A stretch of DNA of 64,000 bases from Citricoccus zhacaiensis (GTDB lineage Bacteria > Actinomycetota > Actinomycetes > Actinomycetales > Micrococcaceae): the NCBI RefSeq assembly GCF_014645315.1, contig NZ_BMLQ01000002.1, positions 186,001-250,000 on the forward strand. The letters run 5' to 3'. Below are positions 32,985-41,835 of the stretch, piece after piece; the stretch's first letter is position 1; every line of letters starts with the position of its first letter. Under the pieces are notes generated by a model, which worked only from the letters and a program-made list of their open reading frames with translations, ran no database searches and was not told the DNA's origin. The position numbers and the translations under genes were made by a program.

Positions 32985-34271
32985 ATGCAATGCCCCCATT
33001 TCGACGCCGGCGAGTGCCGTTCCTGTCCCCTGATGGGCGTGCCCTACGCGGAGCAATTGGACCGGAAACAGGCCGGCGTCCGCCGCCTCCTGGATCCGGT
33101 GGCCGGCACCCGGACCCCGGATGGCTCGCAGCTGTGGCTGGACCCGGTCCCCTCACGTGAGTCCGGCTTCCGCAACAAGGCCAAGATGGTCGTCACGGGC
33201 ACCGCCGAGAACCCCCGGCTCGGCATCCTCGATCCACGCCAGCATCCCAAGCACCATGACGGCACCGGTGTGGACCTGCGCGACTGCGGCCTCTATGAAC
33301 CGGCCCTCGGGGCGGCCTTCCCCGTGGTCGCGGAGGTCATCACCACTGCCGCACTGACCCCGTACAGCGTCGGCACGCGCACCGGTGAGCTCAAGCACGT
33401 CATCATGACCCTCTCCCCTTTCGGCGGTCTGATGATCCGGTTCGTGCTGCGTTCCACGGACCAGCTGCCTGCCCTCCGTGCTGCGGTCCCCGCCCTGCTG
33501 GCGGCCCTGCCGAACACCGAGGTGGTCACCGCGAACCTCCTGCCGGAGCACCGCGCCCTGCTCGAAGGCCCGGAGGAGATCCACCTGGCCGGGGCACAGA
33601 CGCTGACGATGCGTCTCAACGGCATCCCCCTGAACCTGCGCCCCCAGGGCTTCTTCCAGACCAACACCGCCATGGCGGCCGCCCTCTACTCCCTGGCCGC
33701 CGAGTGGCTGGACACCACGGATGCCGCCAGCGTCTGGGACCTGTACTGCGGCGTGGGCGGCTTCGGCTTCCAGCTCGCCGAGGTCCGCCCTCACGACGAC
33801 GGCCGGCCCGGCCCGCTCCCGGCCGGCACCGAGCGCACGGTCTGGGGCCTCGAGACGTCCGCGGACGCCGTCGCCGCCGCCCAGGTGACGGCACGGGAGC
33901 TCGGCGTGCAGGACCGCGTGCGCTTCGCCGTCGGGGATGCCACCGCGATCCCCACGGGACGAACACCGGACCGCGCACCCGACCTCGCCCCGGACGGGCC
34001 GCCGGCCATGGGCACCGGCGCCGGCGAGGTGCCCGCGGAGCTGCCGGACGCTGTCGTGGTCAATCCGCCGCGGCGCGGCATCGGCTCGGAGCTGGCGGAC
34101 TGGATCCAGGCCTCCGGGATTCCGCACGTGCTGTACTCGAGCTGCCATGCCGCCACGTTGGCGCGGGACCTGGAGCACCTGCCCGGGTACCGTCCGGTGC
34201 GGGCGCGGCTGCTGGACATGTTCCCGCAGACCGAGCACTACGAGGTCCTGATGCTCCTCGAACGGCGCTGA
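32985..34271 (+). CDS. rlmC: 23S rRNA (uracil-5-)-methyltransferase, RlmC type
   Basis: A 428-residue SAM-dependent RNA methyltransferase. The N-terminal Fe-S cysteines are C3, C11, C14 (CPHFDAGECRSC) and C101 (LRDCGLYEP). The SAM motif is WDLYCGVGGFGFQLA, followed by VVVNPPRRGIG and the catalytic Cys in LYSSCHAATLARDL. The short N-terminus without TRAM domain separates RlmC from RlmD. An insertion of about 30 residues rich in Asp, Pro and Gly (after GDATAIPTG) interrupts the methyltransferase fold compared with enterobacterial RlmC. Confidence 0.9.
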   Translation: MQCPHFDAGECRSCPLMGVPYAEQLDRKQAGVRRLLDPVAGTRTPDGSQLWLDPVPSRESGFRNKAKMVVTGTAENPRLGILDPRQHPKHHDGTGVDLRDCGLYEPALGAAFPVVAEVITTAALTPYSVGTRTGELKHVIMTLSPFGGLMIRFVLRSTDQLPALRAAVPALLAALPNTEVVTANLLPEHRALLEGPEEIHLAGAQTLTMRLNGIPLNLRPQGFFQTNTAMAAALYSLAAEWLDTTDAASVWDLYCGVGGFGFQLAEVRPHDDGRPGPLPAGTERTVWGLETSADAVAAAQVTARELGVQDRVRFAVGDATAIPTGRTPDRAPDLAPDGPPAMGTGAGEVPAELPDAVVVNPPRRGIGSELADWIQASGIPHVLYSSCHAATLARDLEHLPGYRPVRARLLDMFPQTEHYEVLMLLERR

Positions 34272-34427
34272 CTTCCCCGGCCCCTGCGCTCGCCGTGCCC
34301 GGGTGGCCTCGGGTTGATCCACTGCACGTCCCCCTCGTTAGGCTGGCCCCAAGACCTGTGGCCGGGTCCATGCAGGGGACTGACCGCGATCGTCCCGAGG
34401 TCACCGCCCGAGGAACAGGAAGGCTTC

Positions 34428-37400
34428 ATGCATCCACTGACTCGTCCCGTCCAGCTGACGGGACCCGCCCGCCGCCACACCCTCCGCCATTTCCGAGCGG
34501 TCATCTTTGACATGGATGGGGTGGTCACGGACACCGCCGGCGTGCACGCCAGGGCGTGGAAGGAACTCTTCGACGCCTCGATCGCGGCGGTCGGCACCCT
34601 GCCCCACAACCTGGCCACGGTGACCGCGGACCCGCGAGCGCTGCGCCCCTTCGACCACGTCACAGACTACCTGCAGTTCGTGGACGGCCGGCCCCGTGAG
34701 GACGGTGTCCGGGCCTTCTTCGCCTCCCGCGGACTGGTGGTGCCGGAAATTCCGGACGTGCTCACCGAGTTGTCGGGCCCAAGGGCTCCCGCGGGCCCGG
34801 AGGCTGCCGCGGGAGCAGCTGCGGGGGCGGCGAGCACGCCGGCCGCCGAGGGGGTCGACGTTGGCGCGGACGGCGCGCTGACCGTGCAGGCCCTGGCGGC
34901 CCGCAAGCAGGGATTCTTCGAGGAGGTCCTGGCGCGCGAGGGCGTCGCGGTCTTCCCGGAGGCTCTCGCCCTGCTGACGCAGCTGCGGCACGATTCCGTG
35001 CCCACCGCCCTCGTCACCTCCTCCCGCAACTCCGCGGCGGTGCTGGGAGCCGGCCACGTGGACAAGCTCTTCGACGTGGTGGTGGACGGCAACACCGCCC
35101 TGGAACGGGACCTGCCCGGCAAACCCGATCCGGCGATGTTCCGGCTGGCCGCCCAGCAACTGGGCGTGGAGCCGGTGGACGCGATCGTCCTTGAGGACGC
35201 TGCCTCCGGAGTGCAGGCGGCGCACGACGGCGGCTTCGGCCTGGTGGTCGGCGTGGACCGGGCGCGTGACCCGGACCGGCTCAAGAACGCCGGCGCGGAC
35301 GTGGTGGTGGAGGACATCACCATGCTGCACCTGGAACAGCGCACCACCCGGCCCTTCGACCCGAACTGGGTGCTGGCCTATGACGAGTTCGACCCGGCGG
35401 AAGAGGGCACCCGGGAGGCCCTCTGCACCCTGGCCAACGGCTACTGGGGCACGCGTGGCTCCGTCCCCGGCACCACCTCCGGCCCCACCCACTACCCCGG
35501 GACATACGTGGCCGGCGTCTTCAACCGGCTGACGTCCACGGTCCAGGGCAAGGCGGTGGAGACGGAGCACATGGTCAACGCCCCGGACTGGACGTTCGTG
35601 CTGGTCACCCTGGACAACGGCGAGGAACTGGTGCCGGGCAACCCGAACATGGTCTCCTACCGCCAGGAGCTGGACCTGCGCCGAGGGCTGCTGAGCCGCA
35701 CCATGCGGTTCCGGGATGATCGGGGCCGCACCACCCGGGTCAGCACCCGCCAGTTCCAGTCCTTCGCCGGCCACCACCTGGCCGCCATGGAACTGACGGT
35801 GGAGGCCGAGGACTGGACCGGCACCGCCACGGTGCGGTCCATGATCGACGGCCGTGTGTCCAACCAGAACGTGGCCGATGACCGCGAGCTCGCCTCGGAC
35901 CACTGGGAGCCGGCCCAGACCCGGGAGATCGACGGGGAGACCGTCCTGCTGGAGACCGTGACCAGCCAGTCCCGCGTGCACGTGGCCACCGCCGCGCGGA
36001 CCCGTTTCCAGTCTCCCGCCGATGCGCCCGAACCGGTCCGCACCCCGGTGGAGCTGGGCCCCATGGTGATCGGCCACGACATCGAGATCGAGCTCGCCGA
36101 GGGCGTGCCGGTGATGTTCGACAAGATCGCGGCAGCGGCCAACACCCACGACCACGCCATCTCCTCGGTCTGGCACAACGCGGCCAAGCGGATCGAGCGG
36201 ACCGGCTCATTCCGCCAGCTGCTGACCTATCACGAGGAGATGTGGGGCATCAACTGGTCCCGCTTCGCCGTGAAACTGGACCAGGCCCCGGAGCAGCACG
36301 GCCACCTGCTCCCCCCGGCCACCCGGCTCGACGCCACCGAGGCCCTGGTCCGCAAGGGGGCCAATCAGCGCCACCAGATGGCTCTGAACCTGCACACCTT
36401 CCACGTGCTGCAGACCAGCTTCGGCTCCCGCCGGGACCTGGACGCCGGCCTGGGCGCCCGTGGCCTGCACGGGGAGGGCTACCGCGGGCACATCTTCTGG
36501 GACGAGATCTTCATCTATCCCATGCTGACACTGCGCCGGCCGGAGCTGACCCGCGGACTGTTGATGTACCGCTACCGCCGGCTCGGCGAGGCCAGGGCCA
36601 ACGCCCGCGCCGAGGGATACCAGGGCGCCATGTTCCCCTGGCAGTCCGGGTCAGATGGTCGCGAGGAGACGCCCACCGAGCTGTGGAACGAACGCTCCCA
36701 GCAGTGGATGCCGGACAACTCGCACCGCCAGCGGCACGTCTCCCTGGCCGTGGCGTACTCCGTGCTGCGTTACGTGGAGGCCACGCAGGACCAGACCTTC
36801 GTCTCCGACTACGGCGCCGAGATGCTCGTGGAGATCTGCCGGTTCTTCGTGTCCATGACCCACTACAACCCCGAGCGCGGCCGGTACGAGTTGCACGGCG
36901 TGATGGGCCCGGACGAGTACCACGACGGCTACCCGGAGGCCCCCGGCTCCGGTGTGCGGAACAACGCCTACACCAACGTGCTGCTGTCCTGGGTGCTCTC
37001 CGAGACCGTGCGGCTGGTGCACTGGCTGGACGGACTGGACGACCCACTGACCGAATGGCTGGACGTCTTCGAGGATGAGCTGGACCACTGGGCGGACATC
37101 AGCCTGAAGCTGCGGGTACCGTTCCAGGACGGCGGCGTCATGAGCCAGTTCGACGGCTACGAGGACCTGCTGGAGTTCGACTGGGACGCCTACCGGGCGA
37201 AGTACGGCAACATCGGGCGGCTCGACCTCATCCTGCAGGCGGAGGGTGACACCACGAACCGCTACAAGCTCTCCAAGCAGGCGGACGTGCTGATGCTCAC
37301 CTACCTGTTCTCCTCCGAGGAACTCCAGGGCATCCTCAACCGGATGGGGTACCACTTCACCTCCGAGGACTTCGCGGCCACCGTGGACTACTATCTGGCC

Positions 37401-37907
37401 CGCACCTCCCACGGATCCACCCTGTCCCGGCTGGTCCACGGCTGGGTCGCGGCCCGCACGGACCGCTCCAGCTCCTGGGAACTCTTCCAGGAGGCCCTCG
37501 AGGCGGACCTGTCCGACACCCAGGGCGGCACCACCCGCGAGGGCATCCACCTGGGGGCCATGGCCGGCACCGTGGACATGATCATCCGCTGCTACGCCGG
37601 CGTGGAGACCCGTGCGGACACCCTGTGGCTGCACCCCCTACTCCCCCTGGAACTGCCGGGCCTGCAGTTCACCATCCGGTTCCGCCGTCAGCCGTTGAGC
37701 GTGCGCATCACCCAGTACTGCATCACCCTGGAGCTGCTGGACGGCTCCGCCCATCCCATCCACCTCAACGTGGAGGGCCGGGACAAGACCATGCATCCGG
37801 GCGAGAAGTGGACCGTGCCGCTGCTGAACCGTCACCCGTCACTGACGGCTTCCGTGGACCCCATGGCGTGTGTCTCCCCGGACGCCAACCGGCTCGGCAT
37901 CCTCTGA
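34428..37907 (+). CDS. Fusion of HAD phosphoglucomutase and GH65 disaccharide phosphorylase
   Basis: A 1,159-residue two-enzyme protein. Residues 20-305 are a HAD beta-phosphoglucomutase with nucleophile motif DMDGVVTDT and GKPDPAMF, VLEDAASGVQAA; an Ala-rich insertion of about 35 residues lies in its cap. Residues 315-1,159 are a glycoside hydrolase family 65 enzyme with catalytic acid E830 in GPDEYHDGY and the phosphorylase loop TSHGSTLS. Phosphorolysis of an alpha-linked disaccharide gives beta-glucose 1-phosphate, which the HAD part would convert to glucose 6-phosphate. AGGAAGG precedes the ATG. Whether the sugar is maltose, trehalose or kojibiose cannot be read. Confidence 0.92.
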   Translation: MHPLTRPVQLTGPARRHTLRHFRAVIFDMDGVVTDTAGVHARAWKELFDASIAAVGTLPHNLATVTADPRALRPFDHVTDYLQFVDGRPREDGVRAFFASRGLVVPEIPDVLTELSGPRAPAGPEAAAGAAAGAASTPAAEGVDVGADGALTVQALAARKQGFFEEVLAREGVAVFPEALALLTQLRHDSVPTALVTSSRNSAAVLGAGHVDKLFDVVVDGNTALERDLPGKPDPAMFRLAAQQLGVEPVDAIVLEDAASGVQAAHDGGFGLVVGVDRARDPDRLKNAGADVVVEDITMLHLEQRTTRPFDPNWVLAYDEFDPAEEGTREALCTLANGYWGTRGSVPGTTSGPTHYPGTYVAGVFNRLTSTVQGKAVETEHMVNAPDWTFVLVTLDNGEELVPGNPNMVSYRQELDLRRGLLSRTMRFRDDRGRTTRVSTRQFQSFAGHHLAAMELTVEAEDWTGTATVRSMIDGRVSNQNVADDRELASDHWEPAQTREIDGETVLLETVTSQSRVHVATAARTRFQSPADAPEPVRTPVELGPMVIGHDIEIELAEGVPVMFDKIAAAANTHDHAISSVWHNAAKRIERTGSFRQLLTYHEEMWGINWSRFAVKLDQAPEQHGHLLPPATRLDATEALVRKGANQRHQMALNLHTFHVLQTSFGSRRDLDAGLGARGLHGEGYRGHIFWDEIFIYPMLTLRRPELTRGLLMYRYRRLGEARANARAEGYQGAMFPWQSGSDGREETPTELWNERSQQWMPDNSHRQRHVSLAVAYSVLRYVEATQDQTFVSDYGAEMLVEICRFFVSMTHYNPERGRYELHGVMGPDEYHDGYPEAPGSGVRNNAYTNVLLSWVLSETVRLVHWLDGLDDPLTEWLDVFEDELDHWADISLKLRVPFQDGGVMSQFDGYEDLLEFDWDAYRAKYGNIGRLDLILQAEGDTTNRYKLSKQADVLMLTYLFSSEELQGILNRMGYHFTSEDFAATVDYYLARTSHGSTLSRLVHGWVAARTDRSSSWELFQEALEADLSDTQGGTTREGIHLGAMAGTVDMIIRCYAGVETRADTLWLHPLLPLELPGLQFTIRFRRQPLSVRITQYCITLELLDGSAHPIHLNVEGRDKTMHPGEKWTVPLLNRHPSLTASVDPMACVSPDANRLGIL

Positions 37908-37923
37908 CCCGCCTGCGTTGTGT

Positions 37924-37970
37924 GTCGAGTTGGGGTGGGTGTTTCGGCGAAACACTCACCCCAACTCGAC
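37924..37970. repeat. 47-bp near-perfect palindrome (REP-like)
   Basis: Two 21-base arms (37,924-37,944 and 37,950-37,970) pair at 20 of 21 positions around a CGGCG loop; the one mismatch is a G-T wobble. The arms are not GC-only (GTTGGGGTGGGTGTTT in the left arm). No U-run follows, so it looks more like a REP-type or mobile palindrome than a terminator, although it sits 17 bases after a stop codon. Confidence 0.8.
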
Positions 37971-38075
37971 GGAAAACGAGAGGGTCTGGGTCATCCCCTG
38001 GTTGTACACCGCGGGCCACAGGTTCACCCTCCGGTGTCTTCTGCGAGACCGGTCCCGGCGGGCACTCTGGAGAAC

Positions 38076-38471
38076 ATGAGCACGCCGACCCTGACCCCCA
38101 CCTCCGCCACCACCGCCACCCACGCTGACGCCACCCACACCGATGCCCCCGCCGAGGATCTCCGCGTCATCACCATCCCGGCCACGGACGGAATGGCCGA
38201 TTCCGAGCCCGTCCACCACGTCATCTCGGCCTCCAGCTACGCCGCGGACATCACCGACCCGGCCGCCGAGACCCGCCCCGCCCGTACCGAGTCCACCGGT
38301 CGCGGCCCTGCCCTGCTGGGCATGCTGCTCGCCATGATCGCCGTGGGTGCGTTCCTCACCCAGTTCACGGACGCCGGCCAGGAGATCGTCCTGGCCGCGA
38401 TGCTGGTCTCGGCGCTCGCCACGGCTGGCATCACGCAGGTGCTCGCGCTCCGTGCCAGAATCCACCCATGA
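38076..38471 (+). CDS. Small membrane protein, function unknown
   Basis: A 131-residue protein: a Thr/Ala-rich, probably disordered cytoplasmic N-terminus (about 75 residues) and two membrane helices (PALLGMLLAMIAVGAFL and IVLAAMLVSALATAGI). No family recognised. GGAGAAC before the ATG may be a ribosome binding site. Its stop overlaps the start of the nitronate monooxygenase gene (ATGA), placing it first in a coupled row that continues to the two-component system. Confidence 0.6.
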   Translation: MSTPTLTPTSATTATHADATHTDAPAEDLRVITIPATDGMADSEPVHHVISASSYAADITDPAAETRPARTESTGRGPALLGMLLAMIAVGAFLTQFTDAGQEIVLAAMLVSALATAGITQVLALRARIHP

Positions 38472-39676
38472 GCTCTGATTCACCCGACGCCCCGCTCACC
38501 GGCTCTCCGTTCGTCTCACCGGCCGCGCCCGGCACCAGCCCGCACACCGCCCCGCAGTTCGCGCCTCCCGCGGTACCCGTGGTCGCCGCGCCGATGGCCG
38601 GCGGCCCCTCCACCTGGCAGCTCGCCGTTGCGGTCTCGGCCGCGGGCGGTCTGGGGTTCCTGGCCGGCGGCATGCGTCCGGTGGACCAGCTCACCGCGGA
38701 CGTCGAGGCGGCCCGCCAGGTCACGGACCGGACCATCGGGGTCAACCTCTTCGTCCCCGAACCGGCCAACACCGCCATCCCCGCCTCCCGCAAGGCACCC
38801 GGTTCCGAGGCACGACGCCGGCGCGCGGCCGAGGTGGCCGCCTACCGTTCCGCGCTGCTCGCCGAGGCGGCAGCCCTCGGTGTGGACCTGCCCGGTACCG
38901 ACGTCCCGCCCACCCAGGGCCCGGCCGTGAACCCGGACGCGATGGACGGCTGGGACGCCAAGCTCCAGGCCGCCGAGGCCGGCGCCTGGCCCCTGATCAC
39001 CTTCACTTTCGGCCTGCCCGCACCCGAGGTCTTCGACCGGCTGCACGCCGCCGGCTGCGTCCTCGGGGTCACCGTGACCACCGTCGAGGAGGCCACCGCC
39101 GCCCTGGCCCACGGCGCTGACGTGCTCAGCGTCCAGGGGCCTGAATCCGGCGGCCACCGCTCCGTCCACGATCCCCAGGCCGCCCCCGCCACCACCGCCC
39201 TGGCCGAGCTGCTCGCCGAGGTGCGGGCCGGCGTCGGGCCCCAGGTTCCCCTGTTTGCCGCTGGCGGCATTACGGACGCGGATGGGGTGCGTGCTGTGCT
39301 GGCCGCCGGGGCCGCCGCCGCCCAGTGCGGCACCGCGTTCCTGCGGGCCGAGGAGGCCGGCACCTCCGCCCTGCAGCGCGCGGTCCTGGAGCAGACCGCC
39401 GCCGGCACCCGCTTCACTCACGGCGACGGCTCTGCCCGCACCGCGCTGACCCGCGCCTTCTCCGGGCGCTGGGCGCGGGGCCTGGAGAACCGGTTCATGC
39501 GCGACCACGCCGACGCGCCGGCCGCGTATCCGGAGGTCAACGTCCTGACCCAGCCGCTGCGGGCTGCGGCCACCGCGGCCGGTGACGCTGAGGCAGTGAG
39601 CCTGTGGGCCGGCGTCGGAGCCGCACGGACGCGCGTGGCCCCGGCCTCGGAGATCCTGGCGGACCTCACACCGTGA
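38468..39676 (+). CDS. Nitronate monooxygenase (2-nitropropane dioxygenase family)
   Basis: A 402-residue FMN TIM-barrel enzyme that oxidises propionate 3-nitronate and similar toxic nitronates. Family signs are APMAGGPSTWQLAVAVSAAG at the start, GVNLFVPEP, the phosphate-binding part VQGPESGGHRS and FAAGGITDADGVRAVLAAG. An insertion with Arg- and Ala-rich text follows VPEPANTAIPA. It overlaps both neighbours (ATGA upstream, GTGA downstream with the histidine kinase gene), so it is expressed with the sensor kinase although no functional link is known. Confidence 0.85.
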   Translation: MSSDSPDAPLTGSPFVSPAAPGTSPHTAPQFAPPAVPVVAAPMAGGPSTWQLAVAVSAAGGLGFLAGGMRPVDQLTADVEAARQVTDRTIGVNLFVPEPANTAIPASRKAPGSEARRRRAAEVAAYRSALLAEAAALGVDLPGTDVPPTQGPAVNPDAMDGWDAKLQAAEAGAWPLITFTFGLPAPEVFDRLHAAGCVLGVTVTTVEEATAALAHGADVLSVQGPESGGHRSVHDPQAAPATTALAELLAEVRAGVGPQVPLFAAGGITDADGVRAVLAAGAAAAQCGTAFLRAEEAGTSALQRAVLEQTAAGTRFTHGDGSARTALTRAFSGRWARGLENRFMRDHADAPAAYPEVNVLTQPLRAAATAAGDAEAVSLWAGVGAARTRVAPASEILADLTP

Positions 39677-40947
39677 ACCCTCTGCGCCGCCTCGACTCGT
39701 TTTTCCGCAACCATCCCGTCATCACGGATGTGCTGGTGGCGTGCGTGTTGGTGCTCCTGTTCTCCACGCTGTCGATCGGGGCTGCGGCCCCCATGTCGGG
39801 TTCGGGAGCGTCGTCCATGGGCTGGGAGATACTGGCGTTCATCATCTCGGTCGGCCAGCTCGTCCCGTGGGCCATCCGGCGGTGGAAGCCCGTGCTGGCA
39901 GCTGGGGTCACCGTGTTCTTCTGTCTTGTGCAGCTGCTGATCGGCCCGGACCTGCTGCCCTCGGTCATCATCGTGCCGATGATGGTGCACAACCTCGCCG
40001 CGAACGGGCCCCGGTGGGCCTCCTTCGCCGGCCTCGGTACCGCCCTCGCGGGGGCCGTGCTCAACGGAGCGAAGATCGCCTACGCCCCGCCGTCCTTCCT
40101 GGATCCAGGTGCGGATCTGATCTCCAACAACGCGTCGATGTACGCCGATTCGGCCCAGCAGGCCGTGATCGCGGTGTCCTTCGCCGTGGGGGCCGCGGCG
40201 ATCGTGCTGGCGGCGTGGGCCTTCGGCGATCTCGCCCGCACCCGCCGCCTGGCCATGGAGCAACTGCGGGACCGGGCCCGGCAGCTCGAGGTGGAGGCGG
40301 CCCAGGAGCGCGAACTGGCGGCAGCGGACGAGCGGAACCACATCGCGCGCGAGATGCATGACATCGTCGCGCACTCGCTGCAGGTCATCATCACCCAGGC
40401 CGACGGCGGCCGGTACGCCGGTGCGCACGACCCGCAGGTCGCCGTCAACACCCTGGGCACCATCTCCGAGACCGGCCGCAAGGCCCTCGGGGAGATGCGC
40501 CGGCTGCTGGGCGTGCTGCGCGGACCGGAGGCCACCGAGTTCCACCCGCAGCCCGGGCTGGTGGACCTCGAGGACCTCATCAACACCATCCGCCTCACCG
40601 GACTGGATGTGGACTACTCGGTGGAGGGCACTGCCCGCCGGGCCCTGCCGACCGGCGGCGAGCTGGCGGCCTACCGTGCCGTGCAGGAGTCCCTGACCAA
40701 CACCGTCCGCCACGGTGGCCCGAACGCCCGGGCCACGGTACTGCTGAGCTGGACCGGCACCGGCCTCGAGATCGAGGTCACGGACAACGGGCGCGGAGCC
40801 GCCGCCTCGGAGTCCACCAAGGGCTCCCAGCAGGGTCTGGTGGGCCTGCGCGAACGCATCGCCCTGTTCGGCGGCTCCGTCCAGGCCGGCCCCCGGCAGG
40901 GCGGTGGCTTCGCCGTGCGCGCCTCGGTGCCGTATCAGGAGATCTGA
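39673..40947 (+). CDS. Sensor histidine kinase, NarL-system type (HisKA_3)
   Basis: A 424-residue membrane kinase. About four to five N-terminal helices (residues 18-190) give a membrane sensor without large outer domain. The dimerisation motif is ERNHIAREMHDIVAHSLQVI, with the phospho-acceptor His in EMHD; the ATPase domain has AYRAVQESLTNTVRH (N box), DNGRG (G1) and GLVGLRERIALFGG. GTG is the start, overlapping the upstream TGA. It should phosphorylate the response regulator encoded 57 bases downstream. Confidence 0.92.
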   Translation: MNPLRRLDSFFRNHPVITDVLVACVLVLLFSTLSIGAAAPMSGSGASSMGWEILAFIISVGQLVPWAIRRWKPVLAAGVTVFFCLVQLLIGPDLLPSVIIVPMMVHNLAANGPRWASFAGLGTALAGAVLNGAKIAYAPPSFLDPGADLISNNASMYADSAQQAVIAVSFAVGAAAIVLAAWAFGDLARTRRLAMEQLRDRARQLEVEAAQERELAAADERNHIAREMHDIVAHSLQVIITQADGGRYAGAHDPQVAVNTLGTISETGRKALGEMRRLLGVLRGPEATEFHPQPGLVDLEDLINTIRLTGLDVDYSVEGTARRALPTGGELAAYRAVQESLTNTVRHGGPNARATVLLSWTGTGLEIEVTDNGRGAAASESTKGSQQGLVGLRERIALFGGSVQAGPRQGGGFAVRASVPYQEI

Positions 40948-41004
40948 GATGCCGCCTGTGCACCTCCGCACCGCAGGGAGCACCGGACAGGAGATGATGG
41001 AAGC

Positions 41005-41829
41005 GTGACCGAGACCCAGCATCCCGCAGCCATTCGCGTGGCCCTGGTGGACGACCAGCAACTCGTCCGCTCCGGCCTGGCCATGCTCATCAACTCCCAG
41101 CCGGACCTCGAGGTCGTGGCCGAGGCCTCGAACGGCCGGGACGCCGTGGCCTCCCCCGCCGTCCGCAGTGCCGACGTGGTGCTGATGGACATCCGCATGC
41201 CGCAAATGGACGGCATCTCCGCCACGCGTGCCCTGCTGCCCCAGACGCCCGACGCCGGCCCCGCACCGGCCACGGCTGGCCGCACCGCCTCGGACGGTCG
41301 CGCCACCACGGACGGACCGGGGAACGGCCGCGCCGCCCACCCGAGTTCGCTGGGCGGTGCGGCCACGGGCGAACCGGAGGGACCGCGCGTCGTGGTGCTG
41401 ACCACTTTTGACCTGGACGAATACGCGTTGGAGGCAATCGAGGCCGGGGCATCCGGGTTCCTCCTGAAGGACGCGCCCCCGGAAGAGCTGCTCGCGGCGA
41501 TCCGCACGGTGCACCGCGGTGACGCCGTGATCGCCCCCTCCACCACGCGCCGCCTCCTGGACCACATGGCGCCGACCCTGCGCCGGGACCAGGCGGCCGA
41601 CGATCGGCGCCAACGGGAGACGGCCTCCGTGGATTCGCTCACACCGCGAGAGCGCGAGGTGCTCGTGCTGATGGCGCGCGGTGACTCCAATCAGGAGATC
41701 GCCGCCGGGCTGTTCCTCTCCGAGGCCACCGTGAAGACCCACGTGGGCCGGGTGCTGGCCAAGCTCGGGGCCCGGGACCGCGTCCAGGCCGTGGTGACGG
41801 CCTACCGGGCGGGCCTGGTCACGCCGTAG
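41005..41829 (+). CDS. NarL/LuxR-type response regulator with an insertion in its receiver domain
   Basis: A 274-residue DNA-binding response regulator. The receiver has acidic D16 and D17, phospho-acceptor D62 (VVLMDIRMP), T133 and K155. Between the third helix and fourth strand, residues about 80-127 form a Gly/Ala/Thr-rich insert absent from ordinary receivers. The LuxR helix-turn-helix is at the end (LTPREREVLVLMARGDSNQE, then SEATVKTHVGRVLAKL). GTG start; GACAGGAGATGATGG upstream supplies a ribosome binding site. Likely targets include the ABC system at 43,492. Confidence 0.9.
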   Translation: MTETQHPAAIRVALVDDQQLVRSGLAMLINSQPDLEVVAEASNGRDAVASPAVRSADVVLMDIRMPQMDGISATRALLPQTPDAGPAPATAGRTASDGRATTDGPGNGRAAHPSSLGGAATGEPEGPRVVVLTTFDLDEYALEAIEAGASGFLLKDAPPEELLAAIRTVHRGDAVIAPSTTRRLLDHMAPTLRRDQAADDRRQRETASVDSLTPREREVLVLMARGDSNQEIAAGLFLSEATVKTHVGRVLAKLGARDRVQAVVTAYRAGLVTP

Positions 41830-41835
41830 CCGGAT

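Noticed and set aside
34401-36176. A 591-codon minus-strand frame
   Set aside because: Antisense to the HAD/GH65 fusion; composition is typical of a reverse-complement shadow.
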